Notes: generated from the letters alone by a model not told the origin. A stretch of 64,000 nucleotides of DNA from Pleionea sp052032335 (GCA_052032335.1 JBPEWV010000145.1:1-64000), one strand, 5' to 3'; numbered from the stretch's first letter, positions 25,954 to 34,954 are shown. Translations and numbers: made by a program.

Positions 25954-27663
25954 GTGGCGAATTTAGTAGAAGTAAAAGTTCCGGATATTGGCGATGCCTC
26001 CGAAGTCGACGTCATCGAAGTACTGGTGAGCGAAGGGGATCGCATTGAGAAAGAAGATTCTTTGATCACACTGGAAACCGACAAAGCGACGATGGACGTA
26101 CCTTCGTCCGAGTCGGGAGTGGTCAAAGAAATCAAAATCAAAACCGGCGATAAAGTGTCGGAAGGTGACGTAATAGTTATGGTGGAGTGTGATGAGGGCG
26201 AATCTAGCTCCGACGACGCATCCGAATCAGACTCCGATACTGACTCATCAGCACAGACTGAAAATGCTTCGGCTGAAAGCGAAGCGTCAAGTTCCGATAA
26301 AAAACGTTCGAACGATGAAGGCTCGAAGAAAGAAAGCTCTGGGCAATCGGTCGAGAGAAAAGTAGAAATTCCGGATATCGGTGACGCCAGCGAAGTGGAT
26401 GTTATCGAGATTTGTGTTTCCAAAGGTGACACAGTCGAAGAAAACGACAGTTTGATCGTTTTAGAAACCGACAAAGCGACGATGGAAGTGCCTTCGCCAT
26501 TTGCCGGTGAAGTGATCGATATTCAGGTGAAAGAGGGCGATAAAGTCAGCAAAGGCGATTTTATTGCCATTATGAAAGTAGCCGATTCAAATGCTGCTTC
26601 AAGTGATGCAGCTGAGTCTAAGCAAGAATCCTCCGGTCAGCAATCGCCAGGCAGCTCCGACATAGTTGAGGGGGACGATTCCAGTTCTGACAGTTCAGCG
26701 TCGGCGAAAAAAGCGCCGGTGCCCGACTATCCGCAGCACACTCGCAAAAAGACTGAAGGTCTGGTGCACGCCAGTCCTGCGGTTCGTCGATTTGCCCGTG
26801 AACTTGGCGTCGATTTATCCAAAGTTTCGGGAACTGGTGCGAAAAACCGAGTGGTTAAAGAAGACGTTCAAAAGCACGTTAAATACGAGTTATCAAGACC
26901 CAAAGCAACGGCAGCCAGCGGTTCGACAGCAATGCCTGAAATGCCTGAAATAGATTTCAGCAAATGGGGCGAGGTAGAAACCAAGCCGTTATCGCGTATT
27001 CAGAAGATCAGCAGTGTCAACCTGCACCGTAACTGGGTGACTATTCCCCACGTAACTCAGCACGAAGACGCCGATATCACTGAGCTGGAAGCGTTCCGGA
27101 AATCGATGAAAGACGAGGCGGCGAAACAGGGGATCCGGTTAACTCCGCTGGCTTTTGTGATGAAAGCCTTGGTCCACAGTTTAAAAGCTTTTCCCCGATT
27201 TAATGCTTCATTGGCCAATGACGGCGAAAATCTCATTTATAAGAAGTATTTTCATATCGGTGTTGCCGCCGATACGCCTGAAGGGCTGGTGGTTCCCGTG
27301 GTGCGTGATGTCGACCAAAAATCAGTTTATGACATTGCAACCGAATTGGCAGAGTTAAGTGCCAAGGCTCGCGATAAAAAACTGGGTGCCGACGCAATGC
27401 AGGGCAGCACCTTTACCATCTCGTCGTTGGGTGGAATTGGTGGCACTGCCTTTACCCCGATCGTAGCCTGGCCGAATGTGGCCATATTGGGCTTGAGTAA
27501 AAACCAGATGAAACCGGTATGGAATGGCAGTGAATTCGAACCGAGACTGATGTTACCCATGTCCCTATCGTACGATCATCGGGTTATTGATGGTGCGGAC
27601 GCTGCGAGGTTCTGCGTCCATTTAGCGAATACCTTGAATGATATTCGACGGGTTTTACTCTAA
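25954..27663 (+). CDS. aceF: Dihydrolipoyllysine acetyltransferase (PDH E2) AceF
   Basis: Core acetyltransferase of pyruvate dehydrogenase. Its 569 residues carry two lipoyl domains (about 1-75 and 130-205), each with the lipoylation motif ETDKATM, then the E1/E3-binding domain (VHASPAVRRFARELGVDLSKV, near 270-290), and the catalytic CAT domain (about 340-569) ending with the active-site DHRVIDGADAARF. The two lipoyl domains are near copies of each other. The linkers are rich in Ser, Asp and Glu instead of the usual Ala and Pro. The start is a GTG with TGGAG 6 bp upstream, 33 bp after aceE. Confidence 0.97.
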   Translation: MANLVEVKVPDIGDASEVDVIEVLVSEGDRIEKEDSLITLETDKATMDVPSSESGVVKEIKIKTGDKVSEGDVIVMVECDEGESSSDDASESDSDTDSSAQTENASAESEASSSDKKRSNDEGSKKESSGQSVERKVEIPDIGDASEVDVIEICVSKGDTVEENDSLIVLETDKATMEVPSPFAGEVIDIQVKEGDKVSKGDFIAIMKVADSNAASSDAAESKQESSGQQSPGSSDIVEGDDSSSDSSASAKKAPVPDYPQHTRKKTEGLVHASPAVRRFARELGVDLSKVSGTGAKNRVVKEDVQKHVKYELSRPKATAASGSTAMPEMPEIDFSKWGEVETKPLSRIQKISSVNLHRNWVTIPHVTQHEDADITELEAFRKSMKDEAAKQGIRLTPLAFVMKALVHSLKAFPRFNASLANDGENLIYKKYFHIGVAADTPEGLVVPVVRDVDQKSVYDIATELAELSAKARDKKLGADAMQGSTFTISSLGGIGGTAFTPIVAWPNVAILGLSKNQMKPVWNGSEFEPRLMLPMSLSYDHRVIDGADAARFCVHLANTLNDIRRVLL

Positions 27664-27687
27664 AAGTTAGTTTCTGAAAGCTAGAGT

Positions 27688-27705
27688 GGCCGCCTGCAGG
27701 CGGCC
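27688..27705. repeat. 18-bp GC-rich perfect palindrome between aceF and lpd
   Basis: GGCCGCCTGCAGGCGGCC, able to form a 7-bp stem with a TGCA loop, 24 bp after the aceF stop. There is no T-run directly after it. It may attenuate read-through or stabilise the aceEF mRNA 3' end. Confidence 0.7.
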
Positions 27706-27730
27706 TGCTGCGTTTTGAAACGCATAATAT

Positions 27731-27760
27731 TTGGGAAAGTGGCGCAGCTTGCGCTACAAT
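27731..27760 (+). promoter_or_regulatory. Candidate lpd promoter
   Basis: TTGGGA (27731-27736), 18-bp spacer, TACAAT (27755-27760), 46 bp before the lpd ATG. It would let lpd be expressed apart from aceEF, as needed for an E3 shared by several complexes. Confidence 0.5.
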
Positions 27761-27806
27761 TCGCACACTTTTTCGCTAACGCAAAGACAATTTAACAGAG
27801 GGTCAC

Positions 27807-29231
27807 ATGAGCAAAGGTGATATTAAGGCACAATTAGTAGTGCTGGGCGCGGGTCCTGGCGGCTATTCTGCAGCATTTCGCGCTGCAGATCTCGGACTTG
27901 ACGTCGTATTGGTTGAGAAATACTCGACTTTGGGCGGTGTTTGTTTGAATGTAGGCTGTATACCATCGAAAGCGTTACTGCACACCGCGAAAGTGATTGA
28001 CGATGCCGAGCATATGTCTGCGCATGGCGTAAAATTCAGCAAGCCAAAGATTGATCTGGACAAAATTCGTGACTACAAAGATGGCGTGGTCGGTCAGTTG
28101 ACCAAAGGTTTGGCCGGTATGGCAAAAATGCGTAAAGTAAAGGTCGTTCAAGGAACCGCCAAGTTTGCAACTGACAAGTCTCTGGATGTGACCGACGCAG
28201 ACGGCAAAACTCAAACTGTGAGCTTTGAAAATTGCATTATCGCTGCAGGCTCTCGTGTAGTGAACTTACCATTTTTACCCGAAGACGACCGTATCATGGA
28301 TTCGACAGGCGCTTTAGAGCTGAAAGACATCCCCAAAAAGATGTTGTGTCTGGGTGGTGGAATCATTGGTCTGGAAATGGCAACCGTTTATCGTGCTCTG
28401 GGGTCTAAAATTGATGTGGTTGAAATGGCCGATCAGTTGGTTCCAGCGGCCGATAAAGACGTCATTAAGGTGTATCAAAAATTTGTCTCCAAGCAGGTCG
28501 ACAACATCATGCTGGAAACCAGTGTGACCAAAGTTGAGGCCAAGAAGGACGGTTTATACGTTACTTTTGAAGGTAAAAACGCACCTGAAAAACCTCAAAA
28601 ATACGATCGCATCTTGTCTGCCGTTGGTCGTCGACCGAATGGTGATTTACTGGACGCGAAAAACGCAGGGGTTAACGTTGATGAACGAGGGTTTATTGCC
28701 GTCGACAAACAAATGCGCACTAACGTTCCTCACATTTACGCCATTGGTGATATTGTTGGTCAACCGATGTTAGCTCACAAAGCCGTGCATGAGGCTCATG
28801 TTGCTGCCGAAGTGATTGCCGGCAAGAAGCATTATTTCGATCCCTTGTGCATTCCTTCAGTTGCCTATACCGATCCCGAAATTGCCTGGGTCGGTGTTAC
28901 TGAGAAAGAAGCGAAAGAAAAGGGCATTGAAGTTGAAACGGCGGTTTTCCCTTGGGCAGCCAGCGGACGAGCCATTGGTGTGGGTCGTACCGAAGGTTTC
29001 TCGAAAACCATTTACGATAAATCATCTGGGCGAATCATCGGTGGCGCAATTATCGGTGTTAATGCTGGTGAACTTATTGCTGAAGTTGCATTGGCAATTG
29101 AAATGGGATGTGACGCAGAAGATCTGGCGTTAACCATTCATCCGCATCCAACCTTGTCTGAATCGATTGGATTTACTGCAGAGGTTATGGAAGGATCGTG
29201 TACCGATCTTCCTCCGAAGCGTAAAAAGTAA
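27807..29231 (+). CDS. lpd: Dihydrolipoyl dehydrogenase Lpd (E3)
   Basis: FAD/NAD flavoprotein disulphide reductase that reoxidises dihydrolipoyl groups of PDH, 2-oxoglutarate dehydrogenase and the glycine cleavage system. It has 474 residues. The FAD-binding GAGPGGYSAAFRAADLG is near residue 14, the redox disulphide motif GGVCLNVGCIPSKALLH near 43, the NAD-binding GGGIIGLEMATVYRALGS near 180, and the C-terminal active-site HPHPTLSESIG near 443. AGAGGGT precedes the ATG. It has a candidate promoter of its own and ends at a strong terminator. Confidence 0.98.
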   Translation: MSKGDIKAQLVVLGAGPGGYSAAFRAADLGLDVVLVEKYSTLGGVCLNVGCIPSKALLHTAKVIDDAEHMSAHGVKFSKPKIDLDKIRDYKDGVVGQLTKGLAGMAKMRKVKVVQGTAKFATDKSLDVTDADGKTQTVSFENCIIAAGSRVVNLPFLPEDDRIMDSTGALELKDIPKKMLCLGGGIIGLEMATVYRALGSKIDVVEMADQLVPAADKDVIKVYQKFVSKQVDNIMLETSVTKVEAKKDGLYVTFEGKNAPEKPQKYDRILSAVGRRPNGDLLDAKNAGVNVDERGFIAVDKQMRTNVPHIYAIGDIVGQPMLAHKAVHEAHVAAEVIAGKKHYFDPLCIPSVAYTDPEIAWVGVTEKEAKEKGIEVETAVFPWAASGRAIGVGRTEGFSKTIYDKSSGRIIGGAIIGVNAGELIAEVALAIEMGCDAEDLALTIHPHPTLSESIGFTAEVMEGSCTDLPPKRKK

Positions 29232-29247
29232 ATCGCAAAGACTTAAT

Positions 29248-29275
29248 AAAAAAGGCGCTTTTAAGCGCCTTTTTT
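29248..29275. terminator. Terminator after lpd
   Basis: Near-perfect stem AAAAAAGGCGCTT (29248-29260) / AAGCGCCTTTTTT (29263-29275), GC core GGCGCTT/AAGCGCC, ending in a T-run 3'. The 5' A-run also makes it usable from the other strand. Confidence 0.92.
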
Positions 29276-29473
29276 ATTGGTCAATAGAAATGAATATCTA
29301 TCTGTTTTCTGCCCATTTTCGCGCATCGGATGAATTTAGAGAACTGAAACACAGATTTATTTTTATTTGTTTATACTCTATGTTGTTAAAGAAAGCTCAG
29401 CTTTGATTGTCCGGCAATCGACTGAGCATTAATGCTGTTAACCGAGCATATTTTCGTCATTTAAGGTGATTTA

Positions 29474-31141
29474 ATGGTTTTAAGACCGAATATCGATCCT
29501 GAGCAGATCCCCATGCCCGACGAAAATATTTTTCGTCTAATAAAAGCCTGTACCGATGTCGATATCGAAGTCGAAGAACTGTCGGCGATCATTAGTTCGA
29601 ATGCTGTAATATCAAGCCGATTATTAAGCATGGCGAATTCGGCTTTTTATTCGTTTGAACAAACCATTGAGTCGGTTTCGCACGCCATTGTGGCTATGGG
29701 GACGGCGGTGGTGAAAAATATTACCTTGTGCATTGCGATTAAAGAATCTGTTGCACAAATCGAGTTACCAGAATTAGACATCAATGGATTTTGGAAGGAT
29801 TCGATGTTTCGCGCGGTAGCATGCCAACTTTGGCTCGAAAAACTAAGTGATAAGGATTGTAATGCTCACTCAAAATCAGAGGCCTTTACCTGTGGGATTC
29901 TTGCTGACCTTGGATTTTTAGTACTGTTTATTCTGGAACCGGATAAGTCGGATCGCTGGGGATCTTTGGTCGCGAATACGCCAAAGCAAAGGCTAAAAAT
30001 GGAACAACAGTTGTTCGAAACCGATCATTGCCAAATGGGTGCCCACTTGCTCTCGCAATGGGGATTGCCCTCTGTGTATTGTACTGCGATTGCCAATCAT
30101 CATAATGACAAATTGTCTGATCTCTTAACTCGCTGTCTTTTTCTCGCCGACTGGAGTGTTGCACTATTGCAGAGCTGTAATAAAGCCGAGGCATTGCAAG
30201 TTTTAGATACCAATCAATCGTCTTTTAATAAAACAGACTTGTCTCTGTTTTTTAATGAATTAGCAGAAAAAGCCATTGCTATGGCGACATCGATGGATGT
30301 TGGAAATGTCTCTGAATTCGACTTGAATGAAGTTTTTCATCAAGCCAATCAGAAGCTTGCTGAAGATAACCTGAGTTATCAGGAGTTAACTTGGCAGTTG
30401 CAAAAAGCCTTGTCTGAGCGGGACAAACTGGCTCAAAAATTAAACCTTGAGCTCGAAATCGCTCGCGAGATTCAGCAAAGTTTTCAGTCAGATATTTCTT
30501 ATCGTGACTATGTTGCTGCGATCAATATCCCGGCGAAAGCCTTGAGCGGTGATTTTTTTGATTATTACGAACACCGCGATGGACTGATAACCTTTTGCCT
30601 GGGTGACGTTTCTGGTAAAGGGACACACGCCGCTCTGGTAATGGCAAAAACAATCTCTTTGTATCGGTGTTTATCAAAGGTCGAACGTGACCTTCAAACG
30701 ATCGTCGAATTAATTAATGACGAAATTTGCGAAACATCAATTCGTGGTATGTTTGTTACCTTTGTTGCCGGACGTTTTGACCGAAACCAAAATCATCTTG
30801 AGATTGTTAATGCGGGTCACATTCCGGCGTTGCAAGTTGGTGAGAATTCGATACGGCAAATTGAACCTCAGGGACCACCTCTGGGGGTTGTCGAGGGTGT
30901 CACTTATACGCCTGAGAACATTGTTTTCGATAATCATCGTTTGTATTTGTACACCGATGGTATTACTGAAGCGCGAAAGAGTAATGGCGATGAATTAGGT
31001 ACCAAGGAGTTTGTAAAGTGGGTGGTTGAGTCAAAAAATCTGTCGTTAAAAGAACAATTGTCCTGGTTACAACGACGCTTTGAATCCGATATCTGTGCCT
31101 GGGAAGACGATTTGACACTAATGATGCTCTCGAGCCGCTGA
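29474..31141 (+). CDS. HDOD domain - SpoIIE/RsbU-type PP2C phosphatase fusion
   Basis: A 555-residue signalling protein. The N-terminal half (about 10-215) is an HDOD domain (SAIISSNAVISSRLLSMANSAFY collapsed to its core ISSRLLSMANSAFY near 52, GILADLGFLVLF near 141, and ANHHNDKLSD near 210). A helical linker (about 295-335) leads to a SpoIIE-type PP2C phosphatase domain with metal aspartates in SGDFFDYY (near 358), GDVSGKGTHAALVMA (near 376) and YTDGITEA (near 493). Such phosphatases dephosphorylate anti-sigma-factor antagonists. No anti-sigma factor or antagonist gene is adjacent. It is preceded by 240 bp without a gene and abuts the convergent EamA gene with no spacing. Confidence 0.88.
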   Translation: MVLRPNIDPEQIPMPDENIFRLIKACTDVDIEVEELSAIISSNAVISSRLLSMANSAFYSFEQTIESVSHAIVAMGTAVVKNITLCIAIKESVAQIELPELDINGFWKDSMFRAVACQLWLEKLSDKDCNAHSKSEAFTCGILADLGFLVLFILEPDKSDRWGSLVANTPKQRLKMEQQLFETDHCQMGAHLLSQWGLPSVYCTAIANHHNDKLSDLLTRCLFLADWSVALLQSCNKAEALQVLDTNQSSFNKTDLSLFFNELAEKAIAMATSMDVGNVSEFDLNEVFHQANQKLAEDNLSYQELTWQLQKALSERDKLAQKLNLELEIAREIQQSFQSDISYRDYVAAINIPAKALSGDFFDYYEHRDGLITFCLGDVSGKGTHAALVMAKTISLYRCLSKVERDLQTIVELINDEICETSIRGMFVTFVAGRFDRNQNHLEIVNAGHIPALQVGENSIRQIEPQGPPLGVVEGVTYTPENIVFDNHRLYLYTDGITEARKSNGDELGTKEFVKWVVESKNLSLKEQLSWLQRRFESDICAWEDDLTLMMLSSR

Positions 31142-32116
31142 TCAGTTCTGTTTCGGTTTGGTTTCTGGGATGCCAACTGCCCCTTCAATTGGCGTGACTT
31201 TCGATTTGCTTAGGGCAGTAATTGCCGAGCCTGCTACAACGATCAAAGCGCCAAAAATGCTGATATGGTTGAGGGATTCAGGTTGAATATAGTTTGGTGC
31301 ATAGAGAAAGGTTATATGCATGAATAATAAAGTGAGTAGAGGAGTGATGGCCAAGGTCGCACTAACTCGCGACGCCTCCCAGTGAGCCAGCGCTTCAGCA
31401 AAGGCGCCATAAGCAATCAAAGTATTTGCCCCACAAAAGATTAATAAATACCAGCCCAGCGTATCGAGCTCAAACACGAGACTGGCGTCGGAGCCAGGTA
31501 TAAAAATCAGTGAGCCGAGCAGATACACCATGATCATGATTTGTTCAGAACTGAAGTGCATCAATAACTGTTTTTGTGCGAGCGCATAGGCTGCCCAAAG
31601 TACGCCAGCAATAAAAATTAGGAACAGCCCGACAGTGAATTGGTGCTCAGTGTTTAATAATTCATCGAATCGTTGATTAAAAAATAAAACCAGGCCAACA
31701 CAAAAGGTAATTAGGCCAAACCATTGCTGAAGACGGAAGCTCTCTTTGAATATGACTAGGCCGCCGAGGAGCAAGAGCATGGGAGCCGTTTGAATCATCA
31801 CCTGGGCACTCCCCGGTGAAACCCTGGACAATCCCAGCATGTAAACCAGGTAATTGCCCAGTAATCCGACGATTACGACGATAGTGAGTAATAAGATGCT
31901 TTTGCGAGAAAGTAGAGAGAGTTTTGGAAGCTTTCTTCGATAGCAAAGATAAGCTCCTAATAACAGGCCCGCGATCAGGAATCTAAGCCAGGTAATCGTT
32001 ACGGCGTCCATGTAATGCAACAACCCTTTGAGCGCGATAGGCAGAAGTCCCCATAACACTGCTGTGACAAGAGATAAAAGTAGTCCTAACTTCCACTGGC
32101 CAGATGTTGTATGCAT
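31142..32116 (-). CDS. EamA/DMT-family transporter
   Basis: Inner-membrane protein of 324 residues with ten predicted membrane segments in two EamA repeats (about 12-143 and 160-300), the drug/metabolite transporter layout. Diagnostic pieces are LVTAVLWGLLPIALKGL in the first segment and SRVSPGSAQVMIQTAPMLLLLGG near 95. It probably exports a metabolite or amino acid; the substrate cannot be predicted. Its stop directly abuts the stop of the HDOD-SpoIIE gene. The C-terminal tail beyond segment ten is about 25 polar residues. Confidence 0.88.
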   Translation of the reverse strand: MHTTSGQWKLGLLLSLVTAVLWGLLPIALKGLLHYMDAVTITWLRFLIAGLLLGAYLCYRRKLPKLSLLSRKSILLLTIVVIVGLLGNYLVYMLGLSRVSPGSAQVMIQTAPMLLLLGGLVIFKESFRLQQWFGLITFCVGLVLFFNQRFDELLNTEHQFTVGLFLIFIAGVLWAAYALAQKQLLMHFSSEQIMIMVYLLGSLIFIPGSDASLVFELDTLGWYLLIFCGANTLIAYGAFAEALAHWEASRVSATLAITPLLTLLFMHITFLYAPNYIQPESLNHISIFGALIVVAGSAITALSKSKVTPIEGAVGIPETKPKQN

Positions 32117-32319
32117 TTGGTTACACCTTCAAATCGACACGGCGGATTATGGATAATTCGTTCGATAAAAGCCAGCAAAATGTAATGGTCGGCAATGCCG
32201 ACGGCAGTTTGGTAAAAACTGTGAAGTTTGACAAATCTGTATCCAAATTTTTCCTGAACGATGAAGCTGAGTCAGGTATATGCTATCTTTGTTAGCTGAA
32301 TTTTACGGTTTCTTATTGT

Positions 32320-33105
32320 ATGCATAACTTCTCACAGGAAAATGACAAAACCTTATCTTTGTTGTTAGTCAGTTTAGGCATAACCGCAATACTGATGCTG
32401 GCCGTTTTTTATTTGCCCGGTCAATCGACCCAGCAAGACCCGCTGCAAGTAGAGCTCCCGGACTTAAGTCAGGTGAAAGATATTGGGTTGCGAAAGCAGA
32501 TGTTTTTTGATTTTTTGCGTCCTCTGGTGAAGCGGGTCAATAATTCCATACGCCAGGACCGTAAAACCTTGATTGAAATCATGGAGCATTTTGAAGAATC
32601 TGGTGAATTGGGACGTTCAATGAATCAGCAACTGGTGCAATTGGCAAACCGGTATCGTCTTGACTCGCCGGGCGAATTGCCAGTTGAGGCACTGGTAAAC
32701 GAACTTAGACTGAGAATTAACGTCATACCGAGTGCTCTGGTATTGGCTCAAGCGGCTAATGAATCGGCCTGGGGCCGTTCTCGATTTGCTGTTCAAGGGA
32801 ATAATTTATTTGGGCAGTGGTGTTTCGAGCCTGGGTGCGGAATTGTGCCGAAAGGGCGTCCAGAAGGAAAGAAGTATGAAGTCGCAACCTTCGAATCACC
32901 GCTGGAATCAGTTCGCAGTTATATGATGAACTTGAATACCTTCAGTGCGTACGAAAGTTTGCGTAAGAGACGCCAAGAGATGCTGCGAAAAAATGGCTCA
33001 ATCTCTGGGATTAAGCTTGCTGAAGAGCTTGTTAATTACTCCACCCGGCGTGAAGAGTACGTTCGTGAAATTCAGGCCATGATCCGTCAGAATAGCCTTG
33101 AGTAG
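32320..33105 (+). CDS. Bax-like membrane-anchored glucosaminidase domain protein
   Basis: A 261-residue protein with one N-terminal membrane segment (about residues 11-29) and a periplasmic glucosaminidase domain (GH73-like, Bax type; about 130-255). The expected catalytic Glu is in LAQAANESAWGRSRFA near residue 149. The motifs NNLFGQWCF and YEVATFESPLESVRSYMMNLNT follow in family order. It probably cleaves or remodels peptidoglycan; the E. coli relative Bax is not well characterised. The start has no strong ribosome binding site. The 200 bp upstream hold a possible 48-codon ORF that I do not accept. Confidence 0.88.
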   Translation: MHNFSQENDKTLSLLLVSLGITAILMLAVFYLPGQSTQQDPLQVELPDLSQVKDIGLRKQMFFDFLRPLVKRVNNSIRQDRKTLIEIMEHFEESGELGRSMNQQLVQLANRYRLDSPGELPVEALVNELRLRINVIPSALVLAQAANESAWGRSRFAVQGNNLFGQWCFEPGCGIVPKGRPEGKKYEVATFESPLESVRSYMMNLNTFSAYESLRKRRQEMLRKNGSISGIKLAEELVNYSTRREEYVREIQAMIRQNSLE

Positions 33106-33232
33106 AATGAACCAAGGCGCTTCTTGCCTGTCAATTTCAGACGGAGTCTTATATTCGGTTGCTCTAGTCGTTAAATTAAGTACAATCTACATCTAAAGTT
33201 TATCCCTCCCGCCTTGGTATCTGGAGTCTGTA

Positions 33233-33925
33233 GTGAATTTTGAAAGTGAGTTTCGACAAATTGGTGAAGTTGATGTTTCAGAGATTAAGCGTTTAATTAA
33301 TGAGCTTAAGCCTGAGTCCTGGAATGAGAACTCGATTCGTCAAAATGTTTATGATGTTCACGCAGATACCGAAACCATTAACTTGGCGTGGGATAGTGAT
33401 TTTCGCCATGTTAACCCAACTCGGCATCCCATGCTTCAAACTTTTGCTGAACCGTTAAGGCCGATGTTTCAATTGATAGCCGATTATTATGAAAACTCGG
33501 TGCGTTGGCAGGACTATTTTCGCAAAAATGGTCACGGATATTTTATCAGGGCAAATATAGTAAAACTGATAGCTGGTGGAAAAATTAAAGAACACCGAGA
33601 TAAGAATTTTTCATTAGCTCATTCCCATAGAATACATATCCCGATTATTACCAATGATAAAGTTATATTTAACATTGGTGATTTATCCATGAATATGCTC
33701 GAGGGTGAAGTTATTGAAATTAATAATCGAATGAATCACTCGGTGGTGAATGACAGTCAGCAAGATCGAGTGCATTTGATATTGGATTGGGTTGTTCCGG
33801 GTGAACCATGTTGTTGTGCTGATAAAACGCATCCGGGTATTCCATGCTCGCCACAAGCCTGCCTCGAGACGGATCGGTTGAAAATAGCTTGTCATTGTTT
33901 TTCACATACCTTACCTGCTCAGTAA
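33233..33925 (+). CDS. Aspartyl/asparaginyl beta-hydroxylase-family protein with Cys-rich tail
   Basis: A 230-residue protein of the Asp/Asn beta-hydroxylase (Fe(II)/2-oxoglutarate) fold. The iron-binding triad is visible as HRD at residues 121-123 and His169 in NRMNHSVVN; Arg179 in DRVHLILDW is placed to bind 2-oxoglutarate, and HSHRIHIPII near 130-139 is the family's strand. After the fold, the C-terminal 40 residues hold seven cysteines (CCC at 193-195, then 205, 210, 220 and 222), unusual for the family. The start is a GTG with CTGGAG 7 bp upstream. The sulfotransferase gene follows after 12 bp, so they form an operon. The substrate is unknown. Confidence 0.82.
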   Translation: MNFESEFRQIGEVDVSEIKRLINELKPESWNENSIRQNVYDVHADTETINLAWDSDFRHVNPTRHPMLQTFAEPLRPMFQLIADYYENSVRWQDYFRKNGHGYFIRANIVKLIAGGKIKEHRDKNFSLAHSHRIHIPIITNDKVIFNIGDLSMNMLEGEVIEINNRMNHSVVNDSQQDRVHLILDWVVPGEPCCCADKTHPGIPCSPQACLETDRLKIACHCFSHTLPAQ

Positions 33926-33937
33926 GCTTCCGGAGAC

Positions 33938-34864
33938 ATGATGCAAAGAAAGCAAGAGTTGCTTCGAATTGCTCAATCTGTCTTACAACGCTTTTCGAGT
34001 GACGAGATTGAGCGACTACTTGGTTCTCCGATCATAATCGTGTCATCGCCCAGAGCGGGCAGTACTCTTTTATTTGAACAGTTACAAAAAGTACCTGGTA
34101 TCTGGTCAATTGGTGGAGAAAGTCATTTTATCTTTAATTCGTTTCCGCATTTGCGGGCAGAAAATAGAGAGTTAGACTCAGGTGCTTTAGATCAACATCA
34201 TGCAGACAGCTCTACCATCGAATTAATGCGGGCATGCTTTTTATACCTTGCTCGCAATCATCAAGGCCTTCCATTTCTTCATCCTCAAAATAGAGATTCA
34301 AACTCTAGCTTCTCATTATTAGAAAAGACGCCTAGAAACGCTTTGAATATTCCATTCTTAAAGGCTGTTTTTCCAAATGCCCGGTTTATTTATTTGCACC
34401 GTGATCCGAAAGAGAATATAGCTTCGATCACCGAAGCCTGGAAACTCGGACTAAGAACGGGGCAGTTTGTAACCTTTCGAGACCTTCCAGGCTGGGATCG
34501 TCAAGCATGGTGTTTTTTGTTGCCAAGAGGATGGCGTAAACTGAAAGGCCACTCTTTAGTCGAGGTTGCTACCTTTCAGTGGGTAGAAAGTAATAAAGCT
34601 ATTGTCACTGAACTTGAGACAATGCCAAAAGCGAACTGGAGGAAGATTTGTTATCAGGATTTAATAGAGCACACGGAGGATTCTTTAAACAACTTATGTC
34701 GGTTTATTGGTGTTGAGTATCCAGTCGAGCTTGAGCAGCGATTAGCGCATTCAAGGACTACGATTTCACCACCCAACCCTGATAAGTGGAAAGTTTATCA
34801 GAATGAAATTCATTCTGTTACTGAACAATATGAACCGATAGTCGAAAGAATTCGTAGGCTTTAG
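33938..34864 (+). CDS. PAPS-dependent sulfotransferase family protein
   Basis: A 308-residue sulfotransferase (Sulfotransfer_1/3 type). The 5'-phosphosulfate loop is IIIVSSPRAGSTLLFEQL (residues 33-50) and the 3'-phosphate-binding motif is FIYLHRDPKENIASITEAW near 150-168 (Arg155, Ser163). It should transfer sulfate from PAPS to a hydroxyl group of a peptide, lipid or glycan. Two ATG codons lie in tandem; the second (33941) has better spacing from CGGAG. It lies 12 bp after the hydroxylase-like gene, which could make the hydroxyl it sulfates (inference). No peptide precursor gene is seen nearby. Confidence 0.85.
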   Translation: MMQRKQELLRIAQSVLQRFSSDEIERLLGSPIIIVSSPRAGSTLLFEQLQKVPGIWSIGGESHFIFNSFPHLRAENRELDSGALDQHHADSSTIELMRACFLYLARNHQGLPFLHPQNRDSNSSFSLLEKTPRNALNIPFLKAVFPNARFIYLHRDPKENIASITEAWKLGLRTGQFVTFRDLPGWDRQAWCFLLPRGWRKLKGHSLVEVATFQWVESNKAIVTELETMPKANWRKICYQDLIEHTEDSLNNLCRFIGVEYPVELEQRLAHSRTTISPPNPDKWKVYQNEIHSVTEQYEPIVERIRRL

Positions 34865-34954
34865 CATCGGTGATTAGCGTGGCATTTTTTTGACTGGTAA
34901 AGTTATTGGATTGAAGTAGACTTTATCCGACGAACACAAATGAAAAAGCGATTA

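Noticed and set aside
25917..26474. 185-codon minus-strand ORF rich in Ser and Thr inside aceF
   Set aside because: It mirrors the lipoyl domains and their acidic linker; the repetitive composition comes from the plus-strand codons.
32149..32295. Possible 48-codon ORF (begins MDNSFDKSQQNV) between the EamA and Bax-like genes
   Set aside because: Weak ribosome binding site and no recognisable features. A short real peptide cannot be excluded but there is no support.
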